From: Bacillus shivajii | Lineage (GTDB): Bacteria; Bacillota; Bacilli; Bacillales; Salisediminibacteriaceae | DNA: 64,000 bases | Assembly (NCBI RefSeq): GCF_020519665.1 | Contig: NZ_CP084703.1 | Span: forward strand, 2,852,001-2,916,000 | Reading direction: 5' to 3' | Shown: positions 46,028-54,297 of the stretch, piece by piece | Layout of the letters: each line of letters opens with the position of its first letter | Position numbering within the stretch: the first letter of the stretch is position 1 | The notes under the pieces: generated by a model | Told to the model about the DNA's origin: nothing | Database searches by the model: none | What the model saw: the letters and a program-made list of their open reading frames with translations, nothing else | Translations under genes and position numbers: made by a program

Positions 46028-47320
46028 TTAACATTTCACTTCTGCATTCTTTCTAGAATAGAAGTACCAGTTGACCACTAAACTGATGAGATAATAAACG
46101 ATGAATAAGATTAACGCTAAGTTCGCTGTTCCTGTTGATTCAATCGACCAGCCGAACACAGAAGGAATAATAAATGCTCCATAAGCACCAATCGCTGATG
46201 TAAAACCTAATACTGCTGCCGCTTCTTTTTGGTTAAAGATGAATGGAATCATTCTAAATGTCGACCCGTTCGCAATACCTGTTGAAATAAAGACAATAAT
46301 AAACATAATTAAAAATCCAGTAAAGTTACCCGCATTATAGAAGTACATAACACCTAATGTTGAAACGATCATTAAGACAATATCCCAAAATGTGATAAAG
46401 GCACCACCAAATTTATCTGATAACCAACCTCCTACCGGACGGATCAATGCACCAAGTAATGGACCGATAAACGCAAATTGGAAAGCATTTACTTCAGGAA
46501 ATTCAGTTCTCGTAAGTAATGGGAACGCTGCTGCATAACCGATAAATGAACCGAAACACATTGTATATAACCATGTCATAATCCATGTATGTTTGTTTTT
46601 GAAAATAACTGCTTGCTCTTTAAATGACGCACTAACACCAGGAAGATTATCCATCCAGAAAAATGCGGCAATTGTTGTAATAATGATTGGAATGACCCAA
46701 ATAAATGCTGCGTTTTGCATGTATACTGCCGTTCCGTCTCCTAAATATTGAGGAGCTCCTGCAAATGTACTGAACATCGCTACTGTAATAACTAATGGTG
46801 ATAATAATTGAACAGCACTAACACCTAAGTTACCGATTCCTGCGTTAATACCAAGTGCAGTACCTTTCGCTTTCTTTGGATAGAAGAAGCTGATATTAGA
46901 CATACTTGATGCGAAGTTACCGCCACCAAAACCACAAAGTGCCGCTAAGATCGCCATTGTTAAAAAGCTCGTTTCCGGATTTTGTACAGCAATACCAATT
47001 CCGACTGCTGGAATTAATAGAGAGGCTGTACTAATAACTGTCCAGTTTCTCCCTCCGAATATTGGAACAAGAAATGTATAGAACACTCGTAACGTTGCAC
47101 CTGTTAATCCTGGAAGTGCAGCTAATAAGAATAGCTCACCTTCAGTAAAGTTAAAGCCTACTTCGTTTAAATTTACGGCTACAACCGACCAAATTTGCCA
47201 TACAGCAAAGGCTAAAAATAATGCCGGTACCGATACCCATAAATTTCGTCTTGCGTGCCTTTTTCCTTCTTTTCCCCAAAATTGTTCATCTTCAGGGTTC
47301 CATGTCTTTATTCTAGCCAT
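46028..47320 (-). CDS. narK: NarK-family nitrate/nitrite transporter, first copy
   Basis: Twelve-helix MFS transporter of 430 residues with both nitrate signature regions: GFGGGNFASSMSNISFFYP and GTALGINAGIGNLGVS in helix 5, and GSTFRMIPFIFNQKEAA in helix 11. It is preceded by a 112-bp gap holding a hairpin and the palindrome AACATTT-CACA-AAATGTT, so it may also have its own promoter. Imports nitrate or exchanges it for nitrite for the adjacent reductase. Confidence 0.92.
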   Translation of the reverse strand: MARIKTWNPEDEQFWGKEGKRHARRNLWVSVPALFLAFAVWQIWSVVAVNLNEVGFNFTEGELFLLAALPGLTGATLRVFYTFLVPIFGGRNWTVISTASLLIPAVGIGIAVQNPETSFLTMAILAALCGFGGGNFASSMSNISFFYPKKAKGTALGINAGIGNLGVSAVQLLSPLVITVAMFSTFAGAPQYLGDGTAVYMQNAAFIWVIPIIITTIAAFFWMDNLPGVSASFKEQAVIFKNKHTWIMTWLYTMCFGSFIGYAAAFPLLTRTEFPEVNAFQFAFIGPLLGALIRPVGGWLSDKFGGAFITFWDIVLMIVSTLGVMYFYNAGNFTGFLIMFIIVFISTGIANGSTFRMIPFIFNQKEAAAVLGFTSAIGAYGAFIIPSVFGWSIESTGTANLALILFIVYYLISLVVNWYFYSRKNAEVKC

Positions 47321-47344
47321 GTAAATCCCTCCCCCTTCATGTTC

Positions 47345-47362
47345 AACATTTCACAAAATGTT
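47345..47362. promoter_or_regulatory. Palindrome before the first narK
   Basis: AACATTT-CACA-AAATGTT, about 25 bp upstream of the narK ATG. The minus-strand reading includes TTTTGTGAAAT, similar to ResD-type half sites. The related TTGAACATTTTGTGA recurs at 54324-54338. Confidence 0.4.
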
Positions 47363-47432
47363 CAAATTTAATGGTAAACTAATTTTTTTAAGGGGGGAGT
47401 ATTTGACTTTCCTCCCCCTATTCACATTTTAG

Positions 47433-47627
47433 CTAAGATTTATATTCGATCTTTCTCCATTGCAAGTATGCCATCAGAGCTACAAATGACATCACAATTG
47501 CTACTCCTGAAAAAATCATAATTTTTTCATACTCTCTGCCTAAAAATGAATCGATTGTCCATTGCAACATAACAACATTGACTGCCAGTGTTATAAAAAG
47601 TATCACTAGATATCCTTTTTTACCCAT
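47433..47627 (-). CDS. Small membrane protein of the nitrate block
   Basis: 64 residues with two membrane helices (GYLVILFITLAVNVVMLQW and IMIFSGVAIVMSFVALMAYL) and a short charged loop SFLGREYEK between. It overlaps the Rieske gene by 8 bp, indicating translational coupling. Probably a small subunit or assembly aid of the membrane complex; no family is recognised. Confidence 0.75.
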   Translation of the reverse strand: MGKKGYLVILFITLAVNVVMLQWTIDSFLGREYEKIMIFSGVAIVMSFVALMAYLQWRKIEYKS

Positions 47628-48153
47628 GGCGATACTGCCTCCCTACCGCATACACAACTCCGTTATCAACTTCAATTTCAATCAGTGGTAATTCACGTTG
47701 TGGCGGACCTTTAATTGGGTGCCCATTTTGAACATCAAAGTAACCAGAATGACATGGGCATAGGAGAACATCTTGCTCTTTTTCATAAAATACAGGACAC
47801 ATTAGATGTGTACAAGCTGAGTTATATGCTACAAGTTCTCCATTGACTGTATGAACTAAAAGCGCCTGGTCATCTTCTGTCGGGTAATTAAATTTGACAG
47901 ACTCACCTTTTGGTATATCTTCTAGACGAGCAATTTCTACACGATCGTAATCTGGTTCTGAAATACCAATCATTGCTCTAACACTAAATGGTACAGTAGA
48001 TAAACCTAAAGCCATTGAAGCACCAACTGCTGTTTTTATAAATGCACGGCGATTATATGTCATATCGTCCTTTTGTTCTACATTGTCAATGAGGTTGACC
48101 ATATCGTCCTTTGAACGCTTCATGTTTCTTGCTTTTTTACATTCTTTTGACAT
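47620..48153 (-). CDS. Tat-exported Rieske [2Fe-2S] protein
   Basis: 177 residues. Twin-arginine motif NRRAFIKTA (R35, R36) followed by a hydrophobic stretch predicts Tat export with an N-terminal anchor. The Rieske domain has C114-T-H116 and C132-P-C134-H135 as cluster ligands, with C119 and C134 placed for the usual disulfide. The sequence resembles small subunits of molybdoenzymes such as arsenite oxidase. It lies between the ferredoxin subunit and a small membrane protein. An outward-facing Rieske protein combined with a Tat-less catalytic subunit is unusual. Confidence 0.88.
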   Translation of the reverse strand: MSKECKKARNMKRSKDDMVNLIDNVEQKDDMTYNRRAFIKTAVGASMALGLSTVPFSVRAMIGISEPDYDRVEIARLEDIPKGESVKFNYPTEDDQALLVHTVNGELVAYNSACTHLMCPVFYEKEQDVLLCPCHSGYFDVQNGHPIKGPPQRELPLIEIEVDNGVVYAVGRQYRHG

Positions 48154-48178
48154 TTGTTGTCACCTCTTTCTTCTTTCT

Positions 48179-48721
48179 TTAATCTGAGTACACTCCGAAA
48201 AATTCCGGTACATATTGCCATTTATCATTTTCAGAAGGCTTCTTTCCTTCAATTAAATTCATTCTCGTACGTTTTCTACGAAGCTCCATCATTTCATCGT
48301 AATCAATGAAGCGGATCGCATCACTTGGACAAACGGAAGCACACATTGGTGCAATGTCATGTTTACTTCTGTCATAACACATGTCACATTTGTACATTTT
48401 GTTTTCTTCAAAGTCGAATTTCGGAATACCAAATGGACAGCCAAATGTACAGTTACGACAACCGATACACTTTTCTTCCATCGCTGATAATACGACACCC
48501 TCTTCAGTAATTTGGATCGCATTTGCCGGACATACTTTCGCACATGCAGGATCTTTACATTGCATACACATCATTGGGAATGTTTGACGACTTTCAAAGA
48601 AATCAAGATATTCTACGTAGTTTCGTTCCTTGCCATCGTGCCCGCCACACTCAATACAGGCAGCTTGGCAGGATCGACAACCGATACAGCGCTCAAATTC
48701 TAAATACATTACTTTTTTCAT
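48179..48721 (-). CDS. Four-cluster ferredoxin subunit (DmsB/NrfC-like)
   Basis: 180 residues with four Cys-rich motifs for [4Fe-4S] clusters: CIGCRSCQAACIECGG, CMQCKDPACAKVCPAN, CIGCRNCTFGCPFG and CDMCYDRSKHDIAPMCASVC. It should wire electrons between the membrane b-haem protein and the molybdopterin subunit. Start ATG 48721 follows GGAGGAGG; earlier in-frame codons have no site. It is 26 bp after the molybdopterin gene. No Tat signal, so cytoplasmic. Confidence 0.92.
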   Translation of the reverse strand: MKKVMYLEFERCIGCRSCQAACIECGGHDGKERNYVEYLDFFESRQTFPMMCMQCKDPACAKVCPANAIQITEEGVVLSAMEEKCIGCRNCTFGCPFGIPKFDFEENKMYKCDMCYDRSKHDIAPMCASVCPSDAIRFIDYDEMMELRRKRTRMNLIEGKKPSENDKWQYVPEFFGVYSD

Positions 48722-48747
48722 GTTCGTTTCCTCCTCCAGCTTTTTCT

Positions 48748-50871
48748 TTATGCCTTTTTGAGTTTGACGGCACACACTTTAAATTCTGGCATTCTTGATG
48801 TTGGGTCTAACGCAGGGTTTGTAAGCTTATTAACTGAAAGCTCTTTCCCCCAGTGATAAGGAACAAAGATATGATCTTCACGAATCGCCTTCGTAAGTCT
48901 CGTTTTTAAAGTCATGGATCCTCGTTTCGTTTCTAAAACAATGTCTTCTCCGTCTTGTAGGTTATATTGTGATGCAAGAGCTGGGTGCATTTCCGCATAT
49001 GGTTCAGGACATTTCTCCATTAAGAATTTCGTTCTTCTTGTCTGTGTACCTGATAAATAGTGGAACACGACACGTCCTGTTGTTAATGTGTGCGGATACT
49101 CGTTGTCTGGGTTTTCATCTGGCTCTTGCCAATCGACAGCAGGTAAGTTTGCTTTGCCATCTGGTGTTCCAAATGAATCTTTAAACATCGTTGGTGTTCC
49201 AGGGTGCCCTTCTTCAGGACATGGCCAAAAGATACCATCTTCTTTTTCAATTCGATCGTAAGTCATTCCATAGTAGTCTGCTTTTCCACCACTAGATGCT
49301 AACTTGAATTCTTCGAAAATCTCAGGAACACTTTCATAATTAAAATATTTCTTTTTACCCATACGTTCTGCAATTAAGTTCATGATCTGCCAATCTGTCT
49401 TCGACTCACCAACAGGATCTTTAACCTTACGGATTCGGATAACGCGTCCTTCAAGGTTTGTTGTCGTTCCTTCATCTTCTGCCCATGTCGTAGTTGGAAG
49501 AACAACATCTGCAAATTCAGCTGTTTCTGATAAGAAGAAGTCACTGACAACCATAAAGTCTAATTTTTTGAAGCTATCCCAAATGTAATTGTTATTTGGT
49601 GCAGATACTGCAGGATTACTACAAATGACATGCATTGCGCGTATGTTTCCTTTTTGAATTTCACCGAACATTTCGTATGCTGAAACTCCTGCTTTTGGCA
49701 TTTCTGATGGATCAATGCCCCATACACTTGAAACGTACTCGACATGCTCTGGGTTATCAATTTTTCGGTAACCTGGTAAGGCATCTGCTTTTTGTCCATG
49801 CTCACGTCCGCCTTGACCGTTTCCTTGTCCTGTAAACGTCGCAACACCTGAGGCGAATTTACCAATTTGGCCTCGTAGTAATGCCATTGACGTATATAAT
49901 GTAACGTTGTCGACCCCTTTACTTTGCTGTTCAACACCACGAGCAAACATAACGACTGAACGAGGTGACTGACCATAAATGTGAGCGGCTTTTATCAGTT
50001 TTTCTACCACAATACCAGTAATCTCGGAAGTATATTCTGGTGTGAATTTTTCTACTGAAGCTTTCAATTCTTCATAGTTATTACATCTTTCATCTACATA
50101 CTGCTGGTCTACATACCCTTCTTTTATGAGTAAGTGCAGCATACCGTTTGCAAGTGCCGAGTCTGTTCCAGCCTTTAAATCTAAATGAACATCAGCGATT
50201 CGAGCTGTTGGTGTTTCACGGGGGTCAGCAACGATCATTTTGGCCCCTTTATCACGTGCTTTCCATAACCATTGAATGGAAGTTGGGTGACATTCTGCCG
50301 TGTTTGAACCTGCCATAAAAAAGCAATCTGTATGCTCAAGCTCTGGCCATGGTAATGTAGATCCTCGGTCAATACCTAATGTTTTCATAAATCCACCTGC
50401 TGCAGATGACATACAGAATCGTCCGTTATAATCGACAAACCTTGTTCCTAGTCCAACTCGTGCGTATTTCCCAACAAGGTAACACTTCTCATTAGTCATC
50501 GATACACCACCAAATACACTCAGTGCATCGTTGCCATGTTTTTCTTGCAAGCCTTTGAAGTTCTTTTCGATTAAGTCAAGAGCCTCTGTCCAGCTACTTT
50601 CAACAAACTTTCCATTTTTCTTGATTAAAGGTTTTGTAATACGCTCTTCATGATCAACCGTTTGATAAGCAGTAACCCCTTTCGGGCACATTTTTCCGAG
50701 TGTTACCGGCCAGTCATACCTAGGCTCAACACCGACAACTTCTTTCGTTTTCTCATTTAGTCTTATATGCATCCCACACTGCATACCACAGTAGCAACAG
50801 TGTGTTGTAATTAATTTTTCACCTTTATGATGTAGGTTTTTCACACCTGGTTTCGTTACAAATTCAGTCAT
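48748..50871 (-). CDS. Molybdopterin oxidoreductase, assimilatory nitrate reductase (NasC/NarB)-like catalytic subunit
   Basis: 707 residues. An N-terminal [4Fe-4S] site (C25-x2-C28-x3-C32 ... C62), bis-MGD domains, and the molybdenum ligand Cys153 in NGRFCMSSAAGG, as in NasC/NarB and periplasmic NapA. Motifs MFARGVEQQSKG, TGQGNGQGGREHGQKAD and VVLPTTTWAEDEGTTTN are typical. No Tat signal is present, so it is cytoplasmic. The 710-residue length fits assimilatory nitrate reductases, but the partners are respiratory in type. Formate dehydrogenase is an alternative, made less likely by the two narK genes. Confidence 0.88.
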   Translation of the reverse strand: MTEFVTKPGVKNLHHKGEKLITTHCCYCGMQCGMHIRLNEKTKEVVGVEPRYDWPVTLGKMCPKGVTAYQTVDHEERITKPLIKKNGKFVESSWTEALDLIEKNFKGLQEKHGNDALSVFGGVSMTNEKCYLVGKYARVGLGTRFVDYNGRFCMSSAAGGFMKTLGIDRGSTLPWPELEHTDCFFMAGSNTAECHPTSIQWLWKARDKGAKMIVADPRETPTARIADVHLDLKAGTDSALANGMLHLLIKEGYVDQQYVDERCNNYEELKASVEKFTPEYTSEITGIVVEKLIKAAHIYGQSPRSVVMFARGVEQQSKGVDNVTLYTSMALLRGQIGKFASGVATFTGQGNGQGGREHGQKADALPGYRKIDNPEHVEYVSSVWGIDPSEMPKAGVSAYEMFGEIQKGNIRAMHVICSNPAVSAPNNNYIWDSFKKLDFMVVSDFFLSETAEFADVVLPTTTWAEDEGTTTNLEGRVIRIRKVKDPVGESKTDWQIMNLIAERMGKKKYFNYESVPEIFEEFKLASSGGKADYYGMTYDRIEKEDGIFWPCPEEGHPGTPTMFKDSFGTPDGKANLPAVDWQEPDENPDNEYPHTLTTGRVVFHYLSGTQTRRTKFLMEKCPEPYAEMHPALASQYNLQDGEDIVLETKRGSMTLKTRLTKAIREDHIFVPYHWGKELSVNKLTNPALDPTSRMPEFKVCAVKLKKA

Positions 50872-50873
50872 TT

Positions 50874-52016
50874 TTATTTTTCCTCCTTTACGGCTTCCTC
50901 GTAAAATTCATCTGATCGCTTTCGCCCAAACCCTGGCATGTGAATACCGTTGTTCGTTTGAATTGGTTCTGGTTCATGTTTACCGAATGAAGATTTCATA
51001 TTTAACTGACTCATGACACGAATCTTTCTTCGGCATGCTGGGCAGTAATCGCTTAACTGCTTCCCTTCTTCTGTTTCAAAGTCAAATGCTTGCTTTCCTA
51101 AAATTCCTTGAACATCTGTAATTTGGTCATCATTTGAGTAAAGTTCGTTACAACCGTAGCAACTTTTCGTATCAACTTCAGGCGTTTCTTGGTAGTTCAT
51201 CGGAACAGATGCTGCCATCGGACGAATCGGTAAGTGGAACAGCTTTCCGAATGGGAAGTAAACGAGAAATACAACGACTGTAAATTGGTGAACTAAAGCC
51301 ATATAACTGTGCATCCAGCCACCTAAAAATTTATAGGATAATGTAAGTAGTAACCCTGTTACTGTAACTGCAAGTAGTACGTACAGTGGAAACAAGTCAA
51401 ATTCTGCTCTTTCTGTCACTTTCGTATCGTGGTTATTAATCCGTCGTGCAATCGCCATAATTAAACCAATTAGTAGCATAATGGATGTGATATTTAACCC
51501 GTTATAAACGATTTGTGCAAACCAACCATTCGCTTGTAATGTGATTGTTGGAATGTTAAAGACAACGATTTGATACGTTGTAGGATCAACAAGTTTAAAG
51601 TATACCCATCCGAAAACAAGGCCGAATGTAATTCCTAGTGATCCTATACAACCCCAAGCAATTAACCAGTGTTGAATTCCTCGGTAAATTCCTCTTTTAA
51701 AAATGAACTTTTGTAAAAAGATGTTTTCAATTGCTGTAATTACCATTGACTTGATATTTCGTTTTTGTCGATCTTTTGATTTCATGTTTTGAATCGTTCG
51801 TTTCATAACTTCAGCTGTTGCTGGTCTCATGAGCCAAGCGGTTAACCTTACCGTGATTCCGATAAAGAAAATAAATGACGCTACAATGTATACGAACATT
51901 AAATCTACTTTAACGAAACTACCCGACCCAATTAACATGAGGAAAAATAATGCAAGTACGACAAGAAATGAATACATGCTTGCTTTTGAATAAAAGGATT
52001 TTTCTAAATTCCCCAT
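50874..52016 (-). CDS. NarI/Hdr-like b-type haem membrane subunit with two CxxC motifs
   Basis: 380 residues; about six helices between residues 12 and 260. Candidate haem-ligand histidines are H116 (GIQHWLIAW), H236 and H243 (MHSYMALVHQ) and H261 (GKLFHLP). The C-terminal soluble part has C286-x2-C289 and C325-x2-C328, which may bind a metal or cluster. Resembles NarI/HdrE-type quinol-oxidising anchors. First gene of the block; it stops 2 bp before the molybdopterin gene. Most likely oxidises menaquinol and passes electrons to the ferredoxin subunit. Confidence 0.85.
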   Translation of the reverse strand: MGNLEKSFYSKASMYSFLVVLALFFLMLIGSGSFVKVDLMFVYIVASFIFFIGITVRLTAWLMRPATAEVMKRTIQNMKSKDRQKRNIKSMVITAIENIFLQKFIFKRGIYRGIQHWLIAWGCIGSLGITFGLVFGWVYFKLVDPTTYQIVVFNIPTITLQANGWFAQIVYNGLNITSIMLLIGLIMAIARRINNHDTKVTERAEFDLFPLYVLLAVTVTGLLLTLSYKFLGGWMHSYMALVHQFTVVVFLVYFPFGKLFHLPIRPMAASVPMNYQETPEVDTKSCYGCNELYSNDDQITDVQGILGKQAFDFETEEGKQLSDYCPACRRKIRVMSQLNMKSSFGKHEPEPIQTNNGIHMPGFGRKRSDEFYEEAVKEEK

Positions 52017-52086
52017 CCTTTATGACCTCCTTAAAATCATCCTGAAAAACTGCTTTTCATTCATGAATGTTTATTTTATTAAGTTC

Positions 52087-52153
52087 ATTGTAAAAAAGTG
52101 CAGAAACACCAACTGTGTGATTGCTCACACCAAAAGTGTGATTTTCGTCACAC
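52087..52153 (-). promoter_or_regulatory. FNR-dependent promoter of the nitrate block
   Basis: Two palindromes: GTGTGA-TTGC-TCACAC (52115-52130) and GTGTGA-TTTTCG-TCACAC (52136-52153), centres 22 bp apart. The nearer centre lies 30 bp from the -10-like TACAAT (52087-52092, minus strand). The distal box is a perfect TGTGA-N6-TCACA FNR site; the proximal has a 4-bp spacer. Confidence 0.82.
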
Positions 52154-52368
52154 CGAGTCCTTATTTTGTGACAGCTATGTGACGCTAATTTTAAAAACGT
52201 TGATATATCAATGTTTTGTTCTATTTTTTCAGTTCACAAAACTGTCATGATTGGCTTTATAAACTTTATGGCGATATTGTTAACTCTGAAAAAAGTAAAG
52301 GAACAAGCTAAATACGATCATCAATTGAAGCGACGTGGCGCAAGAGTATACAGCTTTTCTCCAAAGCG

Positions 52369-52507
52369 CATAAAGAAAACTCGCCGATTGGCGAGTTTTG
52401 GACGAAGACAGAGGCGTTAGTTGAACTTATACTTAATTCTTTAAAATTTTCTCTACGTCGAGCTACTTCTCAGCTAAAATTTTATTAATTCTTAATGTGT
52501 AAAAAAA
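52369..52507. repeat. Family C interspersed repeat, short copy
   Basis: CATAAAGAAAACTCGCCGA with the stem ACTCGCC/GGCGAGT at the left; TCAGCTAAAATTTTATTAAT and TTAATGTGTAAAAA at the right, abutting the terminator of the next minus-strand gene. No open frame here is credible. Confidence 0.78.
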
Positions 52508-52532
52508 GACCTGAGCTCATCACTCAGATCCT
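52507..52532 (-). terminator. Terminator after the HesB-like gene
   Basis: GGATCTGAG-TGATGAG-CTCAGGTC then TTTTTTTAC on the minus strand; continuous with the family C repeat end. Confidence 0.7.
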
Positions 52533-52549
52533 TTTATTAGTAGATGAAT

Positions 52550-52849
52550 TTATTTCGTATTATCATCGTGTTTGTATTCAATTTCTTCAGTATCTTCATT
52601 ATAATTTACAGAAAAGTCTTTTCCATCAAAATACCATTCATCTTTTTTTTCAACGTAATAATTTACTCCATATTTTTCAAATGAGGCAGCTGGTTCTTCC
52701 GGTGCTTTTTCCGTTACTCCTAAAGAAAAACCCGTTTGGAAATTACCACATCCGCCGTAACGCACAAAAAATTGAACGTCGTCTCCTGATGATAATTGCA
52801 ATTCTTCTTTGAACCACTCTGCTGCTTTATCTGATACGGTTATCTTCAA
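52550..52849 (-). CDS. HesB/YneR-type (IscA-like fold) protein
   Basis: 99-residue protein of the HesB-like core family (YneR group). MKITVSDKAAEWFKEEL at the start, RYGGCGNFQTGFSLGV with the single retained cysteine, and an acidic tail. Lacking the CxC of true A-type Fe-S carriers, it may not bind a cluster. The ATG follows GGAGGG. It is near the Fe-S-rich nitrate block but not in its operon. Confidence 0.82.
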   Translation of the reverse strand: MKITVSDKAAEWFKEELQLSSGDDVQFFVRYGGCGNFQTGFSLGVTEKAPEEPAASFEKYGVNYYVEKKDEWYFDGKDFSVNYNEDTEEIEYKHDDNTK

Positions 52850-52996
52850 TGAAAACCCTCCAACTAATGATTATCTTTGTTGTAGTTTTTACCTATATTG
52901 AAGGAATTAAAACTAACATAAGACCATGTATGCATTGTATCAAACTAGCTAGCTGAAGAGAAATATTAAACCTTATGAAAATAAGTATGAGAAGGG

Positions 52997-53332
52997 TTAT
53001 AAATTACTTATAGATTGGATCTTTTGATCAGACATTAAAATGAAAAACTTTCTCCAAGTTTCATCGACTAGCATTTTTATTTCCTCTTTTGTCGCGTGAT
53101 CTATATGAATGCCACCTGTAATCATAGTCGTTCGTTTAAATGTTTCACACCAAACTTTTGCCAGTTCAATAAAAAGTTCTTCTTCTTTATGGTGAGGTAA
53201 ACCATGACTAACGACCTTTACATAATGGTCCTCCCATGTTGCAATAACCACAGCACCGATATGATGTCGTGTTCCTCCGACAACAAGAATTGAATCATCT
53301 TCACCAACTTTCGTTACTTCACATTCAATCAT
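52997..53332 (-). CDS. LpdD-like protein (prenylated-flavin-chaperone-like domain)
   Basis: 111 residues. VVGGTRHHIGAVVIATW, SHGLPHHKEEELFIELAKVW and ITGGIHIDHATKEEIKML resemble the small LpdD family associated with UbiD-type decarboxylases. No decarboxylase or UbiX gene is in the window, so its partner is unknown. The ATG follows GGGGAAGAA. The family call is from memory and moderately secure. Confidence 0.6.
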   Translation of the reverse strand: MIECEVTKVGEDDSILVVGGTRHHIGAVVIATWEDHYVKVVSHGLPHHKEEELFIELAKVWCETFKRTTMITGGIHIDHATKEEIKMLVDETWRKFFILMSDQKIQSISNL

Positions 53333-53670
53333 TTCTTCCCCTCCCAGATAGATACCCTACCTACTCTGTTCTAACCTATTCGTAGGATCTTACGTATACA
53401 TTAGCAAAAATCACTTCGTAATAATGTTAAATACATCACATACTTTGATAATATAAATAATTACTTTGATACCCCGCTACTAATTCATAAGCACCCGAGA
53501 AGGTTCGCTATTGGTGAAAGTTTCGTCTTTTAACCAAAGAAAACCAATATCAAACTTTATCAGACCGAATGTATAAAGAGTGATTTAGCTCATCTTGTTC
53601 AGACTTTTCATTTGTTAAAATAAAAGTGAGCAACATTTTTAACTTCTTTATGATGAAATGAGGGGTTGGA
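53333..53670. other. Intergenic region, nothing recognised
   Basis: 338 bp, AT-rich, divergent promoters of the LpdD-like and cytochrome-b-like genes. No repeat copy or FNR box was seen. Confidence 0.4.
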
Positions 53671-54066
53671 ATGGAATATTATTTAATAACTTTAACAGGT
53701 TGGGTAGCATTTCTTTTTGTTACTATAAATTTCAGTATGCTTTTTCTTTTCATATGGATTAAACATACAAAAAATCGAATATTACGTAAGAGACTAGGGT
53801 TAACAGGTAGAAAGTTAATGAAACTTCATAGACCTTTTGCAATCGTTAGTTTTATTCTAGTAGTGAGTCATTTATACTTTGCCCTATCAATAAGAGCAGA
53901 ATGGAATAGTTCTTATATAAGTGGAATGTTAACTACAATCGCGTTTATAGTATTACTAACATCAGGCTGGATTCGACATAAAAAAGCAACGGGCAAAAGA
54001 AGACGATCTCATCAATACACTGCTATTAGTTTTATCATTTTACTAATTATTCATATCATTATGTAA
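53671..54066 (+). CDS. Minimal four-helix di-haem b protein (ferric-reductase-like)
   Basis: 131 residues with four helices (about 7-30, 54-72, 84-100, 115-131). Helices 2 and 4 carry histidine pairs with identical spacing: H53-x13-H67 and H114-x13-H128. That is the pattern coordinating two haems in ferric-reductase/NADPH-oxidase/YedZ membrane domains. There is no FAD/NAD domain. The ATG follows GAGGGGTTG. Probably moves electrons across the membrane with an unknown partner; the nearby nitrate block is one possibility. Confidence 0.72.
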   Translation: MEYYLITLTGWVAFLFVTINFSMLFLFIWIKHTKNRILRKRLGLTGRKLMKLHRPFAIVSFILVVSHLYFALSIRAEWNSSYISGMLTTIAFIVLLTSGWIRHKKATGKRRRSHQYTAISFIILLIIHIIM

Positions 54067-54071
54067 TACCA

Positions 54072-54106
54072 AAAAAACTCAGGTGAATAGCACCTGAGTT
54101 TTTTTG
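54072..54106. terminator. Terminator after the b-type protein gene
   Basis: AAAAACTCAGGTG-AATAG-CACCTGAGTTTTTTT, perfect and bidirectional. Confidence 0.92.
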
Positions 54107-54254
54107 GTTTTCGCACCAATACTTTGTTCATGTATGATTGGGGGCATCATGAACAAAATTCCATGATTCTTCATGGCTGGGTTCTTTTTCTAAGGAAAAA
54201 AAGCTATGAACCGCGAAAGATAAATATTATTCCCTTTCGCTTCGTTCTAAGTTC

Positions 54255-54297
54255 ATTCTACTTCATTCAAAACATCAATTCTGTGAAATTGGTCACA
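54255..54297. promoter_or_regulatory. Orphan FNR box
   Basis: TGTGA-AATTGG-TCACA (54282-54297). Leftward, TAGAAT (54255-54260) lies 29.5 bp from its centre, the class II spacing, but no gene is downstream. Rightward it leads into the family B element. Confidence 0.55.

Noticed and set aside
52211-52420. Open frame of 69 codons upstream of the nitrate operon
   Set aside because: Runs into the family C repeat, no ribosome-binding site, basic random composition.
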